Program-made: the position numbers and the translations under genes
Notes under the pieces: generated by a model
The model's database searches: none
Seen by the model: the letters and a program-made list of their open reading frames with translations, nothing else
What the model was told of the DNA's origin: nothing
Shown: one piece after another, positions 1 to 7,867 of the stretch
How positions within the stretch are numbered: the stretch's first letter is position 1
Layout: each line of letters opens with the position of its first letter
NCBI GenBank assembly: GCA_023265105.1
Contig: JAHFUJ010000002.1
Coordinates: 16,877 to 54,250, forward strand
Direction: 5' to 3'
DNA: 37,374 bases
Origin: Acidobacteriota bacterium
GTDB taxonomy: Bacteria; Acidobacteriota; Vicinamibacteria; Vicinamibacterales; CAVVIG01

Positions 1-1554
1 ATCTGGCCGACACCGGCTATTCGCTGGCAAGGCGAGTTGTCCATCGAGCTCGCGGTTTGTCTGCTCGCCTTGTTGGCTGTGACGCGCTGGCTCGGCCCAC
101 CGTCGCGCGCCGCGCTTGTTGGACTGAGTGGGTTGTGGATGCTGCTGGTGATCGGGCGCTACGGGGACGTGACGGCACGCACGTTGTACGGCCGCGATGT
201 CAATCTCTATTGGGATCTGCGATTCGTCCCCGCCGTCACCGCGCTGCTGGCCCGTGCTGCGCCGATGCGGCTCGTCCTGTTGGTGAGCGCTGCCGCTTTG
301 TCGGTCCTCATCCTGCTGTACGTACTCGTCCGGTGGGCCCTGGGTCGCGTCGGCGAGGGGATGGCGAATTCTGGCGAGCGGCGTGCCCTCGGCGTGGTGG
401 GGGCAGCCGCTGCGATGCTGTTCGTTGGCCAATACCTCAGCGCTCGCGTTCCGGCCAGGCCCGTCTTCACGATGCCGGTGACCCAGACCTACGCGCGGCA
501 GCTTCGGCTCGTGACCGAAGCGCTCACCGGTTCGAAGTCGCTCGCCGCCAGCCCGGCGATGGATTCCGATCTTGCGCGCGTGAAGGGCGCGGATGTCTTT
601 CTGATCTTCCTCGAGTCTTACGGCGCCGTCACGTACGATCGGCCGGAGTTCGCGGCGCGCCTGGCGGCAGGTCGCGCGCAGTTCGAGTCGGCGATTCACG
701 CCACGAAGAGGGACGTGGTCTCGGCCTACGTCGAGTCGCCCACGTTCGGTGGGGTGTCGTGGCTGGCACACATCAGCCTGATGTCGGGCCTCGAGGTCCG
801 CGATCCGCAGACCAATGCCCTGCTGATGACCCAGAAGCGCGACACGCTGGTGCCGGCCTTCGCGCGTCACGGCTATCGCACCGTCGCGTTAATGCCCGGG
901 CTGTGGCAGAGGTGGCCGGAAGGGGCGTTCTATGGATTCGACGAGATCTATGGCGGTGCGCGGCTCGATTACCGGGGCCCCTCATTCGGGTGGTTCGACG
1001 TTCCGGATCAGTTTGCCATCGCCCGCTTCGACGCCCTCGAAGTCGGCCGGCCGGCGCGGGCGCCGCTTTTTCTGTTCTTCCCGACGATCAGCACGCACAC
1101 GCCGTACAGTCCGACGCCTCCGTATCAGCCCGACTGGCAGCGCATCCTGACGGATCGACCCTACGACGATGCAGATCTGGACCGCGCTTTCGCGCAGGAG
1201 GTCGACTGGTTGAATCTCGGGCCGAGCTACGCGGACGCCGTGTCGTACGCCTACGCCACGCTCGGCGGCTACCTTCGCGCGCGCGCGGATCGCGACTTTG
1301 TCATGATTCTCATCGGCGACCATCAGCCGCCGGCGCTGGTGAGCGGCGAGGGCGCCCCGTGGGACGTCCCCGTGCACGTGATCGCCAGTCGCCGGCCGCT
1401 CCTCGAGCGCCTCCTGGCCCACGGCTTCCGGCCGGGACTCGCGCCGACGCGTCCGGTCCTCGGCCGCATGCACACGTTGCTTCCGCTGCTGCTCGACGCC
1501 TTCGGCGACCGCGAGTCATCCATGAAGGGCCTCTCCAGTCGATCTGCCCCTTAA
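1..1554 (+). CDS. Membrane-bound sulfatase / alkaline-phosphatase-superfamily protein (5' partial)
   Basis: The frame is open to the first base, so the true start lies left of the window; TTG at 37 is only an internal candidate. About four hydrophobic segments come first (roughly bases 37-470). A large domain follows with LtaS/sulfatase-like marks: FLIFLESYG, SPTFGGVSWLAHISLMSGL, FFPTISTHTPY and a C-terminal IGDHQPP metal-binding motif. This is the architecture of membrane-anchored phospho- or sulfo-transferases and hydrolases acting outside the inner membrane. The substrate cannot be read from the sequence; lipoteichoic-acid synthesis itself is unlikely in a Gram-negative. It ends 69 bases before the next gene, which has its own strong ribosome binding site. 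Confidence 0.8.
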   Translation: MWPTPAIRWQGELSIELAVCLLALLAVTRWLGPPSRAALVGLSGLWMLLVIGRYGDVTARTLYGRDVNLYWDLRFVPAVTALLARAAPMRLVLLVSAAALSVLILLYVLVRWALGRVGEGMANSGERRALGVVGAAAAMLFVGQYLSARVPARPVFTMPVTQTYARQLRLVTEALTGSKSLAASPAMDSDLARVKGADVFLIFLESYGAVTYDRPEFAARLAAGRAQFESAIHATKRDVVSAYVESPTFGGVSWLAHISLMSGLEVRDPQTNALLMTQKRDTLVPAFARHGYRTVALMPGLWQRWPEGAFYGFDEIYGGARLDYRGPSFGWFDVPDQFAIARFDALEVGRPARAPLFLFFPTISTHTPYSPTPPYQPDWQRILTDRPYDDADLDRAFAQEVDWLNLGPSYADAVSYAYATLGGYLRARADRDFVMILIGDHQPPALVSGEGAPWDVPVHVIASRRPLLERLLAHGFRPGLAPTRPVLGRMHTLLPLLLDAFGDRESSMKGLSSRSAP

Positions 1555-1623
1555 CCGTCAGCTACGTAACGCGCGGGACTCATCGGCGTCTAACACTCCG
1601 AGTATTGCTTTAGGAGGGAATAG

Positions 1624-2229
1624 ATGCGTGTAAGAACGACCGTCGGCGGAGCCGTGGCGGCGCTCAGTCTATGCACCGCGCAGGCATCGGCTCAAAGCCG
1701 ATTCGATGTCGGGCTGCTTCTCGGGTCAACACAAGCGAGCGATGAAGGATCGGTGCTGCAATTCGATCGAGGCACGACGTATCAAGCGACCTTCGCCTGG
1801 CGTGTCTGGCAAACCGATGGCGTCAATCTCTCTATCGAAGTACCGTTCATCGCGTCACCAGCCTTTACGGTGATCACACCAGGGCCCTCGCTGCCACTGG
1901 AGTACGCATCGCTGTATCTGACGCCAGGCGTTCGCGTGACCGTTGTGCCGAAAGCCGCGGTCTCGTTCTTTGGTGCCGTTGGCGTCGGTTACGCACGATA
2001 CTCTGAGTCGAAGCTCAAGGCCGACAGGACCGCAAACCCGAACCAGCGCGATACGAACGCCGGCGCCCTCCAGTTCGGAGGAGGCGTCGATGTACGCGGC
2101 TTCGGATGGCTGGGGTTCCGGGGCGAAGTGCGGGACGTCTATACAGGTGCGCGCAACTTCTCGATTCGGACGCCGGGCGCACGTGTGCACAACGTGATTG
2201 GCTCCGGCGGTCTCGTCGTCCGGTTCTAG
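1624..2229 (+). CDS. Outer-membrane beta-barrel protein, hypothetical
   Basis: The product has 201 aa. AGGAGG at 1612-1617 fixes the ATG at 1624. A clear signal peptide ends near AQASAQS (residues 18-25). The mature part alternates polar and hydrophobic residues and ends in GGLVVRF, with the C-terminal phenylalanine typical of BamA-inserted barrels. Its size suggests about 8 strands (OmpA/OmpW-like porin fold). No specific family is recognised. The gene lies 11 bases before the YceI gene and probably shares its transcript, so both products would act in the cell envelope. Confidence 0.7.
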   Translation: MRVRTTVGGAVAALSLCTAQASAQSRFDVGLLLGSTQASDEGSVLQFDRGTTYQATFAWRVWQTDGVNLSIEVPFIASPAFTVITPGPSLPLEYASLYLTPGVRVTVVPKAAVSFFGAVGVGYARYSESKLKADRTANPNQRDTNAGALQFGGGVDVRGFGWLGFRGEVRDVYTGARNFSIRTPGARVHNVIGSGGLVVRF

Positions 2230-2240
2230 GAAACACGACC

Positions 2241-2831
2241 ATGCGGCACGGATTCCTCTTGCGTTGGGCCTTGGTTGCCGCCCTCGTCGGCATCTCCGCG
2301 GCCGCCCGTGCGGAAGCCGAGACTCGTCCGATCGATACCGAGCATTCAACGCTCACCGTGTTTGTGTACAAGTCAGGGCTCTTCTCCGCCTTTGCTGACA
2401 ACCATGTCATCAGCGCGCCGATCGCCAGCGGGTCGATTGCGGAGGGCGCGCCGCTGGGGATCGAGCTCGTGGTCCGTTCTGCCAATCTCCGGGTCCTCGA
2501 TCCGAATCTCTCGCCCGAGCGGCGCGCGGAAGTGCAGGCACGGATGCTCGGAGCAGAAGTCCTGGATGTCACGAGGTTTTCTGACATCACGTTTGCGTCC
2601 ACAGCAATTGACCCTGCGGGGGCCGATCGGTGGAAGGTGGCCGGCCGCCTGACGATACACGGTCAAACCAGAGTCATCACGTTCTCGGTCGTCCAGCTGA
2701 ATGGCAAATATCGTGGTGAAGTTCTCATCAAGCAACGCGACTTCGGCATCGAACCGATCAAGGTGGCAGGCGGAACCGTCAAGGTGAAAGACGAGCTGAA
2801 AATCCAGTTCGAAATTGTGGCCCCTGGCTAA
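2241..2831 (+). CDS. YceI-family periplasmic lipid-binding-like protein
   Basis: The 196-aa product starts at ATG 2241, eleven bases after the barrel gene; the longer open frame to the left has no signal peptide. A signal peptide (MRHGFLLRWALVAALVGISAAARAEA) precedes a YceI lipocalin-like domain. Diagnostic segments are IDTEHSTLTVFVYKSGLF, DVTRFSDITF and VAGRLTIHGQTRVITF. Characterised YceI proteins are periplasmic and bind long isoprenoid chains; the ligand here is unknown. The stop overlaps by 4 bases the stop of the convergent FMN reductase gene. Confidence 0.88.
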   Translation: MRHGFLLRWALVAALVGISAAARAEAETRPIDTEHSTLTVFVYKSGLFSAFADNHVISAPIASGSIAEGAPLGIELVVRSANLRVLDPNLSPERRAEVQARMLGAEVLDVTRFSDITFASTAIDPAGADRWKVAGRLTIHGQTRVITFSVVQLNGKYRGEVLIKQRDFGIEPIKVAGGTVKVKDELKIQFEIVAPG

Positions 2832-3406
2832 TACGGCACGCCCTTGCGTCGGGCTTCGCGCAGCGCGTCGGCGTACCATTCCAGTTCGGCGGCGAATCTT
2901 CCGAATCGGCGGTCGAGCGCCTGATCGAGCGCCATTCCACTGTCGTCGACCGCGTTCTGAATCTTCGGGATCGGGAACAAGCTGGAGATGCTCGGCATGC
3001 CGAGCTCGCAGAGCATCGCCCGCAGCTGCATCGCCGCGCGCACCCCGCCGAATCCGCCGGTCGAGTAGCACACAATCGCGGACGGCCGGAAGAAATACTC
3101 CTCCAGGAAATGATCCAGCAGGTTGCTCAACGCGGGAGGGATGCTGTGGTTGTACTCGCCGCTTACGACGACAAACCCGTCAGCTGCCCGATAAAGCGTC
3201 GCGAGCTCTTCGAGAACCGCCGGCGCCTTGCCTTTCTCGTATTCCTTGTACATGCGATCCAGCAGCGGCAATTGCACAGCGACCGGATCGACAATTGCGA
3301 CTTCGTGGCCACGGGCCGCCAGAGACTTTTCGACGTACCGCGCGGCCTTGATGCCTTGCCGATCGGACCTCACGGAACCGACCAGCACCACGAGCTTCAG
3401 ACCCAT
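2828..3406 (-). CDS. NADPH-dependent FMN reductase family protein
   Basis: The 192-aa flavodoxin-like protein starts at ATG 3406 (MGLKLVVLVGSVRSDRQG); the 29 codons upstream in frame are antisense-like and lie inside the debranching gene. It shows the P-loop-like GSVRSDRQGIKAARY phosphate-binding segment and GEYNHSIPPALSNLLDHF, the FMN isoalloxazine-contacting motif of the family. It would reduce FMN, quinones or azo compounds with NAD(P)H in the cytoplasm. Its start overlaps the end of the debranching enzyme gene by 10 bases, so the two are probably translationally coupled. It is the last gene of the 6970-2828 operon. Confidence 0.9.
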   Translation of the reverse strand: MGLKLVVLVGSVRSDRQGIKAARYVEKSLAARGHEVAIVDPVAVQLPLLDRMYKEYEKGKAPAVLEELATLYRAADGFVVVSGEYNHSIPPALSNLLDHFLEEYFFRPSAIVCYSTGGFGGVRAAMQLRAMLCELGMPSISSLFPIPKIQNAVDDSGMALDQALDRRFGRFAAELEWYADALREARRKGVPY

Positions 3407-5379
3407 TGCTGCTCGGCTTTTCCGGCTCGCGCTGCTCGTTTGGGCTCTGGAAGCACGACACGGTCGAGACGTAGCAGCTCGCCAAGCGACCACGCCTGGA
3501 AAGGACAGCCTCTTGGCTCAAACGGTGCTTCCGCGTCGGCAATTTCCGAGACGTGCCCAAGGCCGGCCGCCTGAAGATGCGGGAACAGCGGCTCCATGAA
3601 CCGCCGCCGTGCATCACGCCGTGCGGCGCTCGTATTGCCCCGGACTCGAACCCAGGCCTCGACGAACGGACCCATCAGCCATGGCCAAACGGTCCCCTGG
3701 TGATAGACAGCATCTCGCGCCGAAGAGTCGCCTTCATAGCGCGGCGCATAGCCCGGCTCACCAGGTGCCAGCGACCGCAGACCGAGGGGCGTCAGCAGCC
3801 GCTGCTCGACGGCGTCGACGATTCGTCGCGCGCGTTCTCCTTCGATCAACGCGAACGGCAGCCCTCCAACCGCGAGAATCTGGTTCGGTCGGAACGTGTC
3901 ATCGCGCGTACCGCGAACGTGGTCCACATCAACGACGTCAGCCAGGCGTCCGGTCTCCTCGTTCCAGAACCGATCGAGGAAGGAGGCTCGTCCTCTCTCG
4001 AATGGCTCGCGCCAGGTCGAATCAAGCTGCGATGCCATCGACAGCGCATTCAACCAGAGGGCCTGAACTTCCACCGGCTTTCCGATGCGGGGTGTGATGA
4101 CTCGATCGCCCACTCGTGCGTCCATCCAGGTGAGCTGAACGCCAGGCGCCCCTGCCGACAGCAGGCCGTCCGCGTCCATCCTGATGCCGAATCGAGTGCC
4201 GGCCGCATAACCGCTGACGATCTGCTTGACCGCGGACTCGAGCGCCTGCCGTTGTTCCGACGTGAGAAGCTTCGAACGGCTCGGGGCCAGCTGCAGCAGC
4301 TCGTGGACCGCGACGACGTACCACAAAGAGGCGTCGACAGAATTGAACTCGGGCGCTTCGCCGTGGTCGGGGAACCTGTTCGGCAGCATGCCCTCTGAAA
4401 CGGCTCCGGCCCATTCGACCAAAATATCGCGCGCGTCGCCGAGCCGGCCGGTGGCGAGGCACAGCCCACGAAGGGCGATGAATGTATCGCGGCCCCAGTC
4501 CGTAAACCACGGGTAGCCAGCGACAATCGTGCGCCCGGAGCCGCGCTGTACCAGATACGAATCCGCGGCGCGATCGAGAGGTGTCGCAAGACCCTTGCGT
4601 CGGCGGCGCTCCGCGACGCGCACGTCGCTCACGAGCCTCACGACATCGTCCGCCGTCCGCATCTCCGGCGCTGGGGCTGCAGCTGCCTTGAGAATCCAGA
4701 CCGCCTGCTCGCCAGGCCCGGACAGCGGCCAGCTGAACTCGCCTGGCGACGCGAGATCTTCCGTGTCGTCCAGGCCGCGTTCGCGCTCCGCGGTGTAGAG
4801 AAACTGGCGGTACCAATCCGGCGCGTGCCGATAATCGCCGTTCGACAGCGAGATCACGGCGGGAAGTCCGTCATATGGCCGGAAGGCGACGACCGCAGCA
4901 CTCCGGTCGGCGTCGAAGCGGAACGCCCCGTTTTGGTGATGCATCGAGTGATAGTCGCGGCCGGAGAAGAACGGTCTGACGCGCAGCACGACCGGGCCGT
5001 GGCCCCGCATCAGCGACCAGACCATGACGGTTGCGCCAATGCCGTGCTGAACAAGAAGCTCGTGGGTGATGCATGTTCCGTCCGGCGTTTCGAATTCCCA
5101 CGTGGGCCACGGATCGTGCGAGAAGGTCGTGATGCGCGACGCGCCATCTGGATGAACGACGCCCGGCGCATATCGCTGCGTCGATAACGCAAACGATCCG
5201 CCCGGCGTGTCAACCCATGCGTCGAAGCCGTTCACCAGCACCACTCTGCCTGTTGGGGGTGTGAGCGCCGTCAGCAGCAGCGCGTGATATCTGCGCGTCC
5301 GCACGCCAGAGGTCGTGCCGGACGCAAACCCGCCAAGGCCGTCGGCCTCGAGCCATTCCGTTCGATCGTCGATGTGCAT
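3397..5379 (-). CDS. Glycogen debranching enzyme, amylo-alpha-1,6-glucosidase type (GH133)
   Basis: The product has 660 aa. The N-terminal half matches the GDE N-terminal domain (WLEADGLGGFASGTTSGVRTRRYHALL at residues 9-35). The C-terminal half is the (alpha/alpha)6 catalytic domain with GYPWFTDWGRDTFIALRG near residues 287-304, and VYHQGTVWPWLMGPFVEAW near 565. Such enzymes cleave alpha-1,6 branches of glycogen or related glucans in the cytoplasm. The length is normal for the bacterial/archaeal type. Only two bases separate it from the upstream small gene (5382-5624), and no ribosome binding site of its own is obvious, which suggests coupling. It supplies glucan for the sugar-oxidising genes elsewhere in the window. 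Confidence 0.93.
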   Translation of the reverse strand: MHIDDRTEWLEADGLGGFASGTTSGVRTRRYHALLLTALTPPTGRVVLVNGFDAWVDTPGGSFALSTQRYAPGVVHPDGASRITTFSHDPWPTWEFETPDGTCITHELLVQHGIGATVMVWSLMRGHGPVVLRVRPFFSGRDYHSMHHQNGAFRFDADRSAAVVAFRPYDGLPAVISLSNGDYRHAPDWYRQFLYTAERERGLDDTEDLASPGEFSWPLSGPGEQAVWILKAAAAPAPEMRTADDVVRLVSDVRVAERRRRKGLATPLDRAADSYLVQRGSGRTIVAGYPWFTDWGRDTFIALRGLCLATGRLGDARDILVEWAGAVSEGMLPNRFPDHGEAPEFNSVDASLWYVVAVHELLQLAPSRSKLLTSEQRQALESAVKQIVSGYAAGTRFGIRMDADGLLSAGAPGVQLTWMDARVGDRVITPRIGKPVEVQALWLNALSMASQLDSTWREPFERGRASFLDRFWNEETGRLADVVDVDHVRGTRDDTFRPNQILAVGGLPFALIEGERARRIVDAVEQRLLTPLGLRSLAPGEPGYAPRYEGDSSARDAVYHQGTVWPWLMGPFVEAWVRVRGNTSAARRDARRRFMEPLFPHLQAAGLGHVSEIADAEAPFEPRGCPFQAWSLGELLRLDRVVLPEPKRAARAGKAEQQWV

Positions 5380-5381
5380 AG

Positions 5382-5624
5382 TCAGGGCCTTGAGGCGCGA
5401 AGATACGCGCCCTCTCGGTTCCTGAAGAGGAACCCTGTCGCCGTCAAACCGTCGAGAATCCGTTCGGAGGTCGCGCGATCGAGCGCCCAGAGTCGCGCGG
5501 CCTGGGCGGGCGTCAGCCGTAGTCCTGGCATCTCGAGAAATTCACTGCGAACGCGGTGCAACAGACGTGTGATGCTGTCCTCGTGTGTTGCCCGCTCGCC
5601 AAGGGGAGCCTCCAGCATCATCAT
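5382..5624 (-). CDS. Small winged-helix-like protein, hypothetical
   Basis: This 80-aa protein starts at ATG 5624, overlapping the NADH dehydrogenase stop by 4 bases. After a short N-terminus it reads FLEMPGLRLTPAQAARLWALDRATSERILDGLTATGFL, followed by FRNREGAYLRAS. This looks like a helix-turn-helix with a short beta wing: the LTPAQAARLWALD helix-turn-helix separates leucines as in small MarR/GntR-like folds. No full regulator or effector domain is present. It could be a DNA-binding modulator of its own operon, but the function is not established. Confidence 0.65.
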   Translation of the reverse strand: MMMLEAPLGERATHEDSITRLLHRVRSEFLEMPGLRLTPAQAARLWALDRATSERILDGLTATGFLFRNREGAYLRASRP

Positions 5625-6970
5625 CGCTTCACTTCAATTGGAACAGCCATCACCTCTTCCCCACGTGTCTCTGGCGGTTTGGCGTCCGGGATACGCATCG
5701 ACAGGACGGGCGCGCGAACGGTGAGGAACTGGACGAAATCCTTCGAGAACATCAGGTCGAGGGTCCAGTCGATGGCCACGCGACACTTCTTTTCGAACCG
5801 GGGCAACTTGCTGAGATAAATCGTCCGCCACAACCACCACGCCGGGAATCCCGAGAAGTTGAACCCGAAGATCCTTGCAACGCCGGTTCGACGGCCGATC
5901 GCGGCCAACTGCCCGATCGTACGAAAGTCGAATGCGACTGCTGCGCGCCCGCGCATCACAGCGGTGATGTTCGTCGCCACGGTTTTCGCCTCCCGCAACG
6001 CGTGCTGCGCCGTGGGAGGATGCGGCTTACCGGTGCGTCGATCGGGAACGACCGCGCAGTCGCCAAGCGCCCACACGCCCGGCCATCCGGGAACGGCGAG
6101 CGTTTCATCGACGACGATTCGCCCGCGGTCGAGGCCGCACGGCAGATCGTGAATCAGTGGATGCGGCGAGGTGCCGGCGGTCCAGACGACGAGCCGGCTC
6201 GGGATGTGCCGACCATCTTCGAGCGTCACCCCGAGCTCATCGACCCTCGCGACCTTCGCGTTGGTGATGATTTCGACGCCGCGTGCCGCCAGCTTCTTCT
6301 GCGCATAGGCGCCGAGTTTCTCGCCAAGCTCGGGGAGAATCACCGGGCCGGCGTGCACGAGGACCATGCGGATCCGGTCGGGGCTCAGCCGCGGGTAGAA
6401 CTTCAGGGCTTCGCGCACGAAGTCATTGACGCCGGCCAGCGTTTCGACACCCGCAAACCCACCGCCCGCAACGACAAACGTCAGCAGACCGTCACCTTTC
6501 GCGGCGCACTCGGTGTCGCCCTCTTCGAGGGTGGCAATGACCCGATTCCGCAAGTGAATCGCATCACCGAGCGTCTTCATCGTCAGGGCGCGCTGCTCGA
6601 GCCCCGGTAAGCCGTAGAAGTTGGTGATCGAACCCAAAGCGACGACGACGTGGTCGTACTCGAGCTCGTGGCTATGACGCTCGAACCCATGCGACACCAC
6701 GACGCGGCGCCGCCTGAGATCGACCGATTCCACGTCTCCAACGAACACGCTCGTCCGCCGGAGCAGCGTGCGAATAGGGCTGACGATGTGGGTGATGTCG
6801 AGGTCGCTGGCCGCGACCTCGTGAAGCATGGGGGTGAAGAGAAAGAAATTGTCGCGGCTGACGAGTGTGATCTCCACGTCAGGGTCGGCCCGGAGCGCTT
6901 TTTCGAGATGCAGGGCTGCATGGACGCCGCCAAAGCCCCCGCCGAGCACAAGAATTCGGGTCGTTGCCAC
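5621..6970 (-). CDS. Type II NADH:quinone oxidoreductase (NDH-2)-like FAD protein
   Basis: The 449-aa product starts at ATG 6970. It has two dinucleotide-binding motifs: GGGFGGVHAALHLE near the N-terminus for FAD, and VAGGGFAGVETLAG near residue 165 for NAD(P)H. The FAD-contacting segment WALGDCAVVPD lies near residue 295. The C-terminal region has aromatic and basic stretches (FPAWWLWRTIYLSKLPRFEKK) expected to seat the protein on the inner membrane, as in NDH-2 enzymes. It would pass electrons from NADH to quinone without pumping protons. It leads the operon 6970-2828 and faces the aquaporin gene across a 93-base divergent region. Confidence 0.9.
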   Translation of the reverse strand: MATTRILVLGGGFGGVHAALHLEKALRADPDVEITLVSRDNFFLFTPMLHEVAASDLDITHIVSPIRTLLRRTSVFVGDVESVDLRRRRVVVSHGFERHSHELEYDHVVVALGSITNFYGLPGLEQRALTMKTLGDAIHLRNRVIATLEEGDTECAAKGDGLLTFVVAGGGFAGVETLAGVNDFVREALKFYPRLSPDRIRMVLVHAGPVILPELGEKLGAYAQKKLAARGVEIITNAKVARVDELGVTLEDGRHIPSRLVVWTAGTSPHPLIHDLPCGLDRGRIVVDETLAVPGWPGVWALGDCAVVPDRRTGKPHPPTAQHALREAKTVATNITAVMRGRAAVAFDFRTIGQLAAIGRRTGVARIFGFNFSGFPAWWLWRTIYLSKLPRFEKKCRVAIDWTLDLMFSKDFVQFLTVRAPVLSMRIPDAKPPETRGEEVMAVPIEVKR

Positions 6971-7063
6971 GTTGGTTGCCTCGGCCGTTGGATGTCACGC
7001 CAGACCAAAGGTTTCAGGCCGCGACCGAAACCTTCGAGGCGGAGCGGGCATCGAACGACCGAC
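6971..7063. promoter_or_regulatory. Divergent promoter region between NDH-2 and aquaporin genes
   Basis: This is the only spacer between two divergent transcription units, so both promoters should lie here or just inside the genes. I could not pick out convincing -35/-10 boxes. The purine-rich GGAGCGGG at 7041-7048 is too far from GTG 7064 to be a confident ribosome binding site. Confidence 0.3.
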
Positions 7064-7867
7064 GTGCGTACCCTCAGCCAACATTGGCCGGAATATGTGA
7101 TGGAGGCGGTTTGTCTGGGCCTGTTCATGGTGTCGGCGGCGGGTTTCGCCACCTTGCTGCAACACCCGCTGTCGCCGTTGTCGGCCTGGCGCGCGTCACC
7201 GCTGGTCCAGCGGATTCCGATGGGCCTCGCGATGGGGCTCACGGCGGCCGCCATCATTTATTCGCCCTTCGGCAGGCGTTCGGGGGCGCACATGAACCCG
7301 GCGCTCACCTTGACGTTTTTGCGGCTTGGCAAGGTCGCCCCCGCGGATGCGTTGGGTTACATCTCGGGACAATTCGTCGGGGGCACGGCTGGAATCATCG
7401 CGGCCGGCTGGTTGTTTCGTGGTCTTCCCGCGGACCCGTCGGTGAATTATGTCGCCACGGTGCCTGGCCCGGGCGGCCCGGCGGTTGCGTTCGTGGCAGA
7501 GGCCGCGATTTCGTTCGGCATGATGCTGATGGTGCTCCAAGTGTCGAACACTCCCCGCCTGGCCCGATTCACGGGTTTGTGCGCGGGCGCGCTTGTCGCA
7601 ACCTACATCACGCTCGAGGCGCCGTTCTCTGGCATGAGCATGAATCCTGCCCGGACACTGGGGCCTGCCATGTTGGCGCACACCGTACGGAGTCTCTGGA
7701 TCTATTTCACGGCGCCGCTCCTCGGCATGCTACTGGCCGCCGAGTCCTTCATCCGCATCCACGGCCACGCGCGCGTCAAGTGCGCAAAGCTTCACCATCC
7801 GCGCAACATCCCCTGCATCTTCAAGTGCAGCTACGGCATGGATCAAGAAACGGGAGCACTCGCATGA
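7064..7867 (+). CDS. MIP-family aquaporin / glyceroporin
   Basis: The product has 267 aa if GTG 7064 is used, or 255 aa from ATG 7100. GTG is preferred because the resulting VRTLSQHWPEYVMEA is like the family N-terminus as I remember it. Six hydrophobic segments are present, with both half-helix motifs: AHMNPALTLTF and MSMNPARTLGPA (NPA twice). After the last membrane segment comes a Cys-rich tail (HARVKCAKLHHPRNIPCIFKC). The pore would conduct water or small neutral solutes across the inner membrane. The stop overlaps the ATG of the GMC oxidoreductase (ATGA), so channel and oxidoreductase are coupled. Confidence 0.88.
   Translation: MRTLSQHWPEYVMEAVCLGLFMVSAAGFATLLQHPLSPLSAWRASPLVQRIPMGLAMGLTAAAIIYSPFGRRSGAHMNPALTLTFLRLGKVAPADALGYISGQFVGGTAGIIAAGWLFRGLPADPSVNYVATVPGPGGPAVAFVAEAAISFGMMLMVLQVSNTPRLARFTGLCAGALVATYITLEAPFSGMSMNPARTLGPAMLAHTVRSLWIYFTAPLLGMLLAAESFIRIHGHARVKCAKLHHPRNIPCIFKCSYGMDQETGALA

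Noticed and set aside
57-1613. Long alternative frame over the first gene
   Set aside because: It is Arg/Pro-rich with no family motifs and overlaps the sulfatase-like gene in another frame; a GC-rich shadow.
6964-7863. Extended N-terminus for the GMC oxidoreductase
   Set aside because: The extra 300 codons are the aquaporin gene read out of frame; the FAD motif begins right after ATG 7864.
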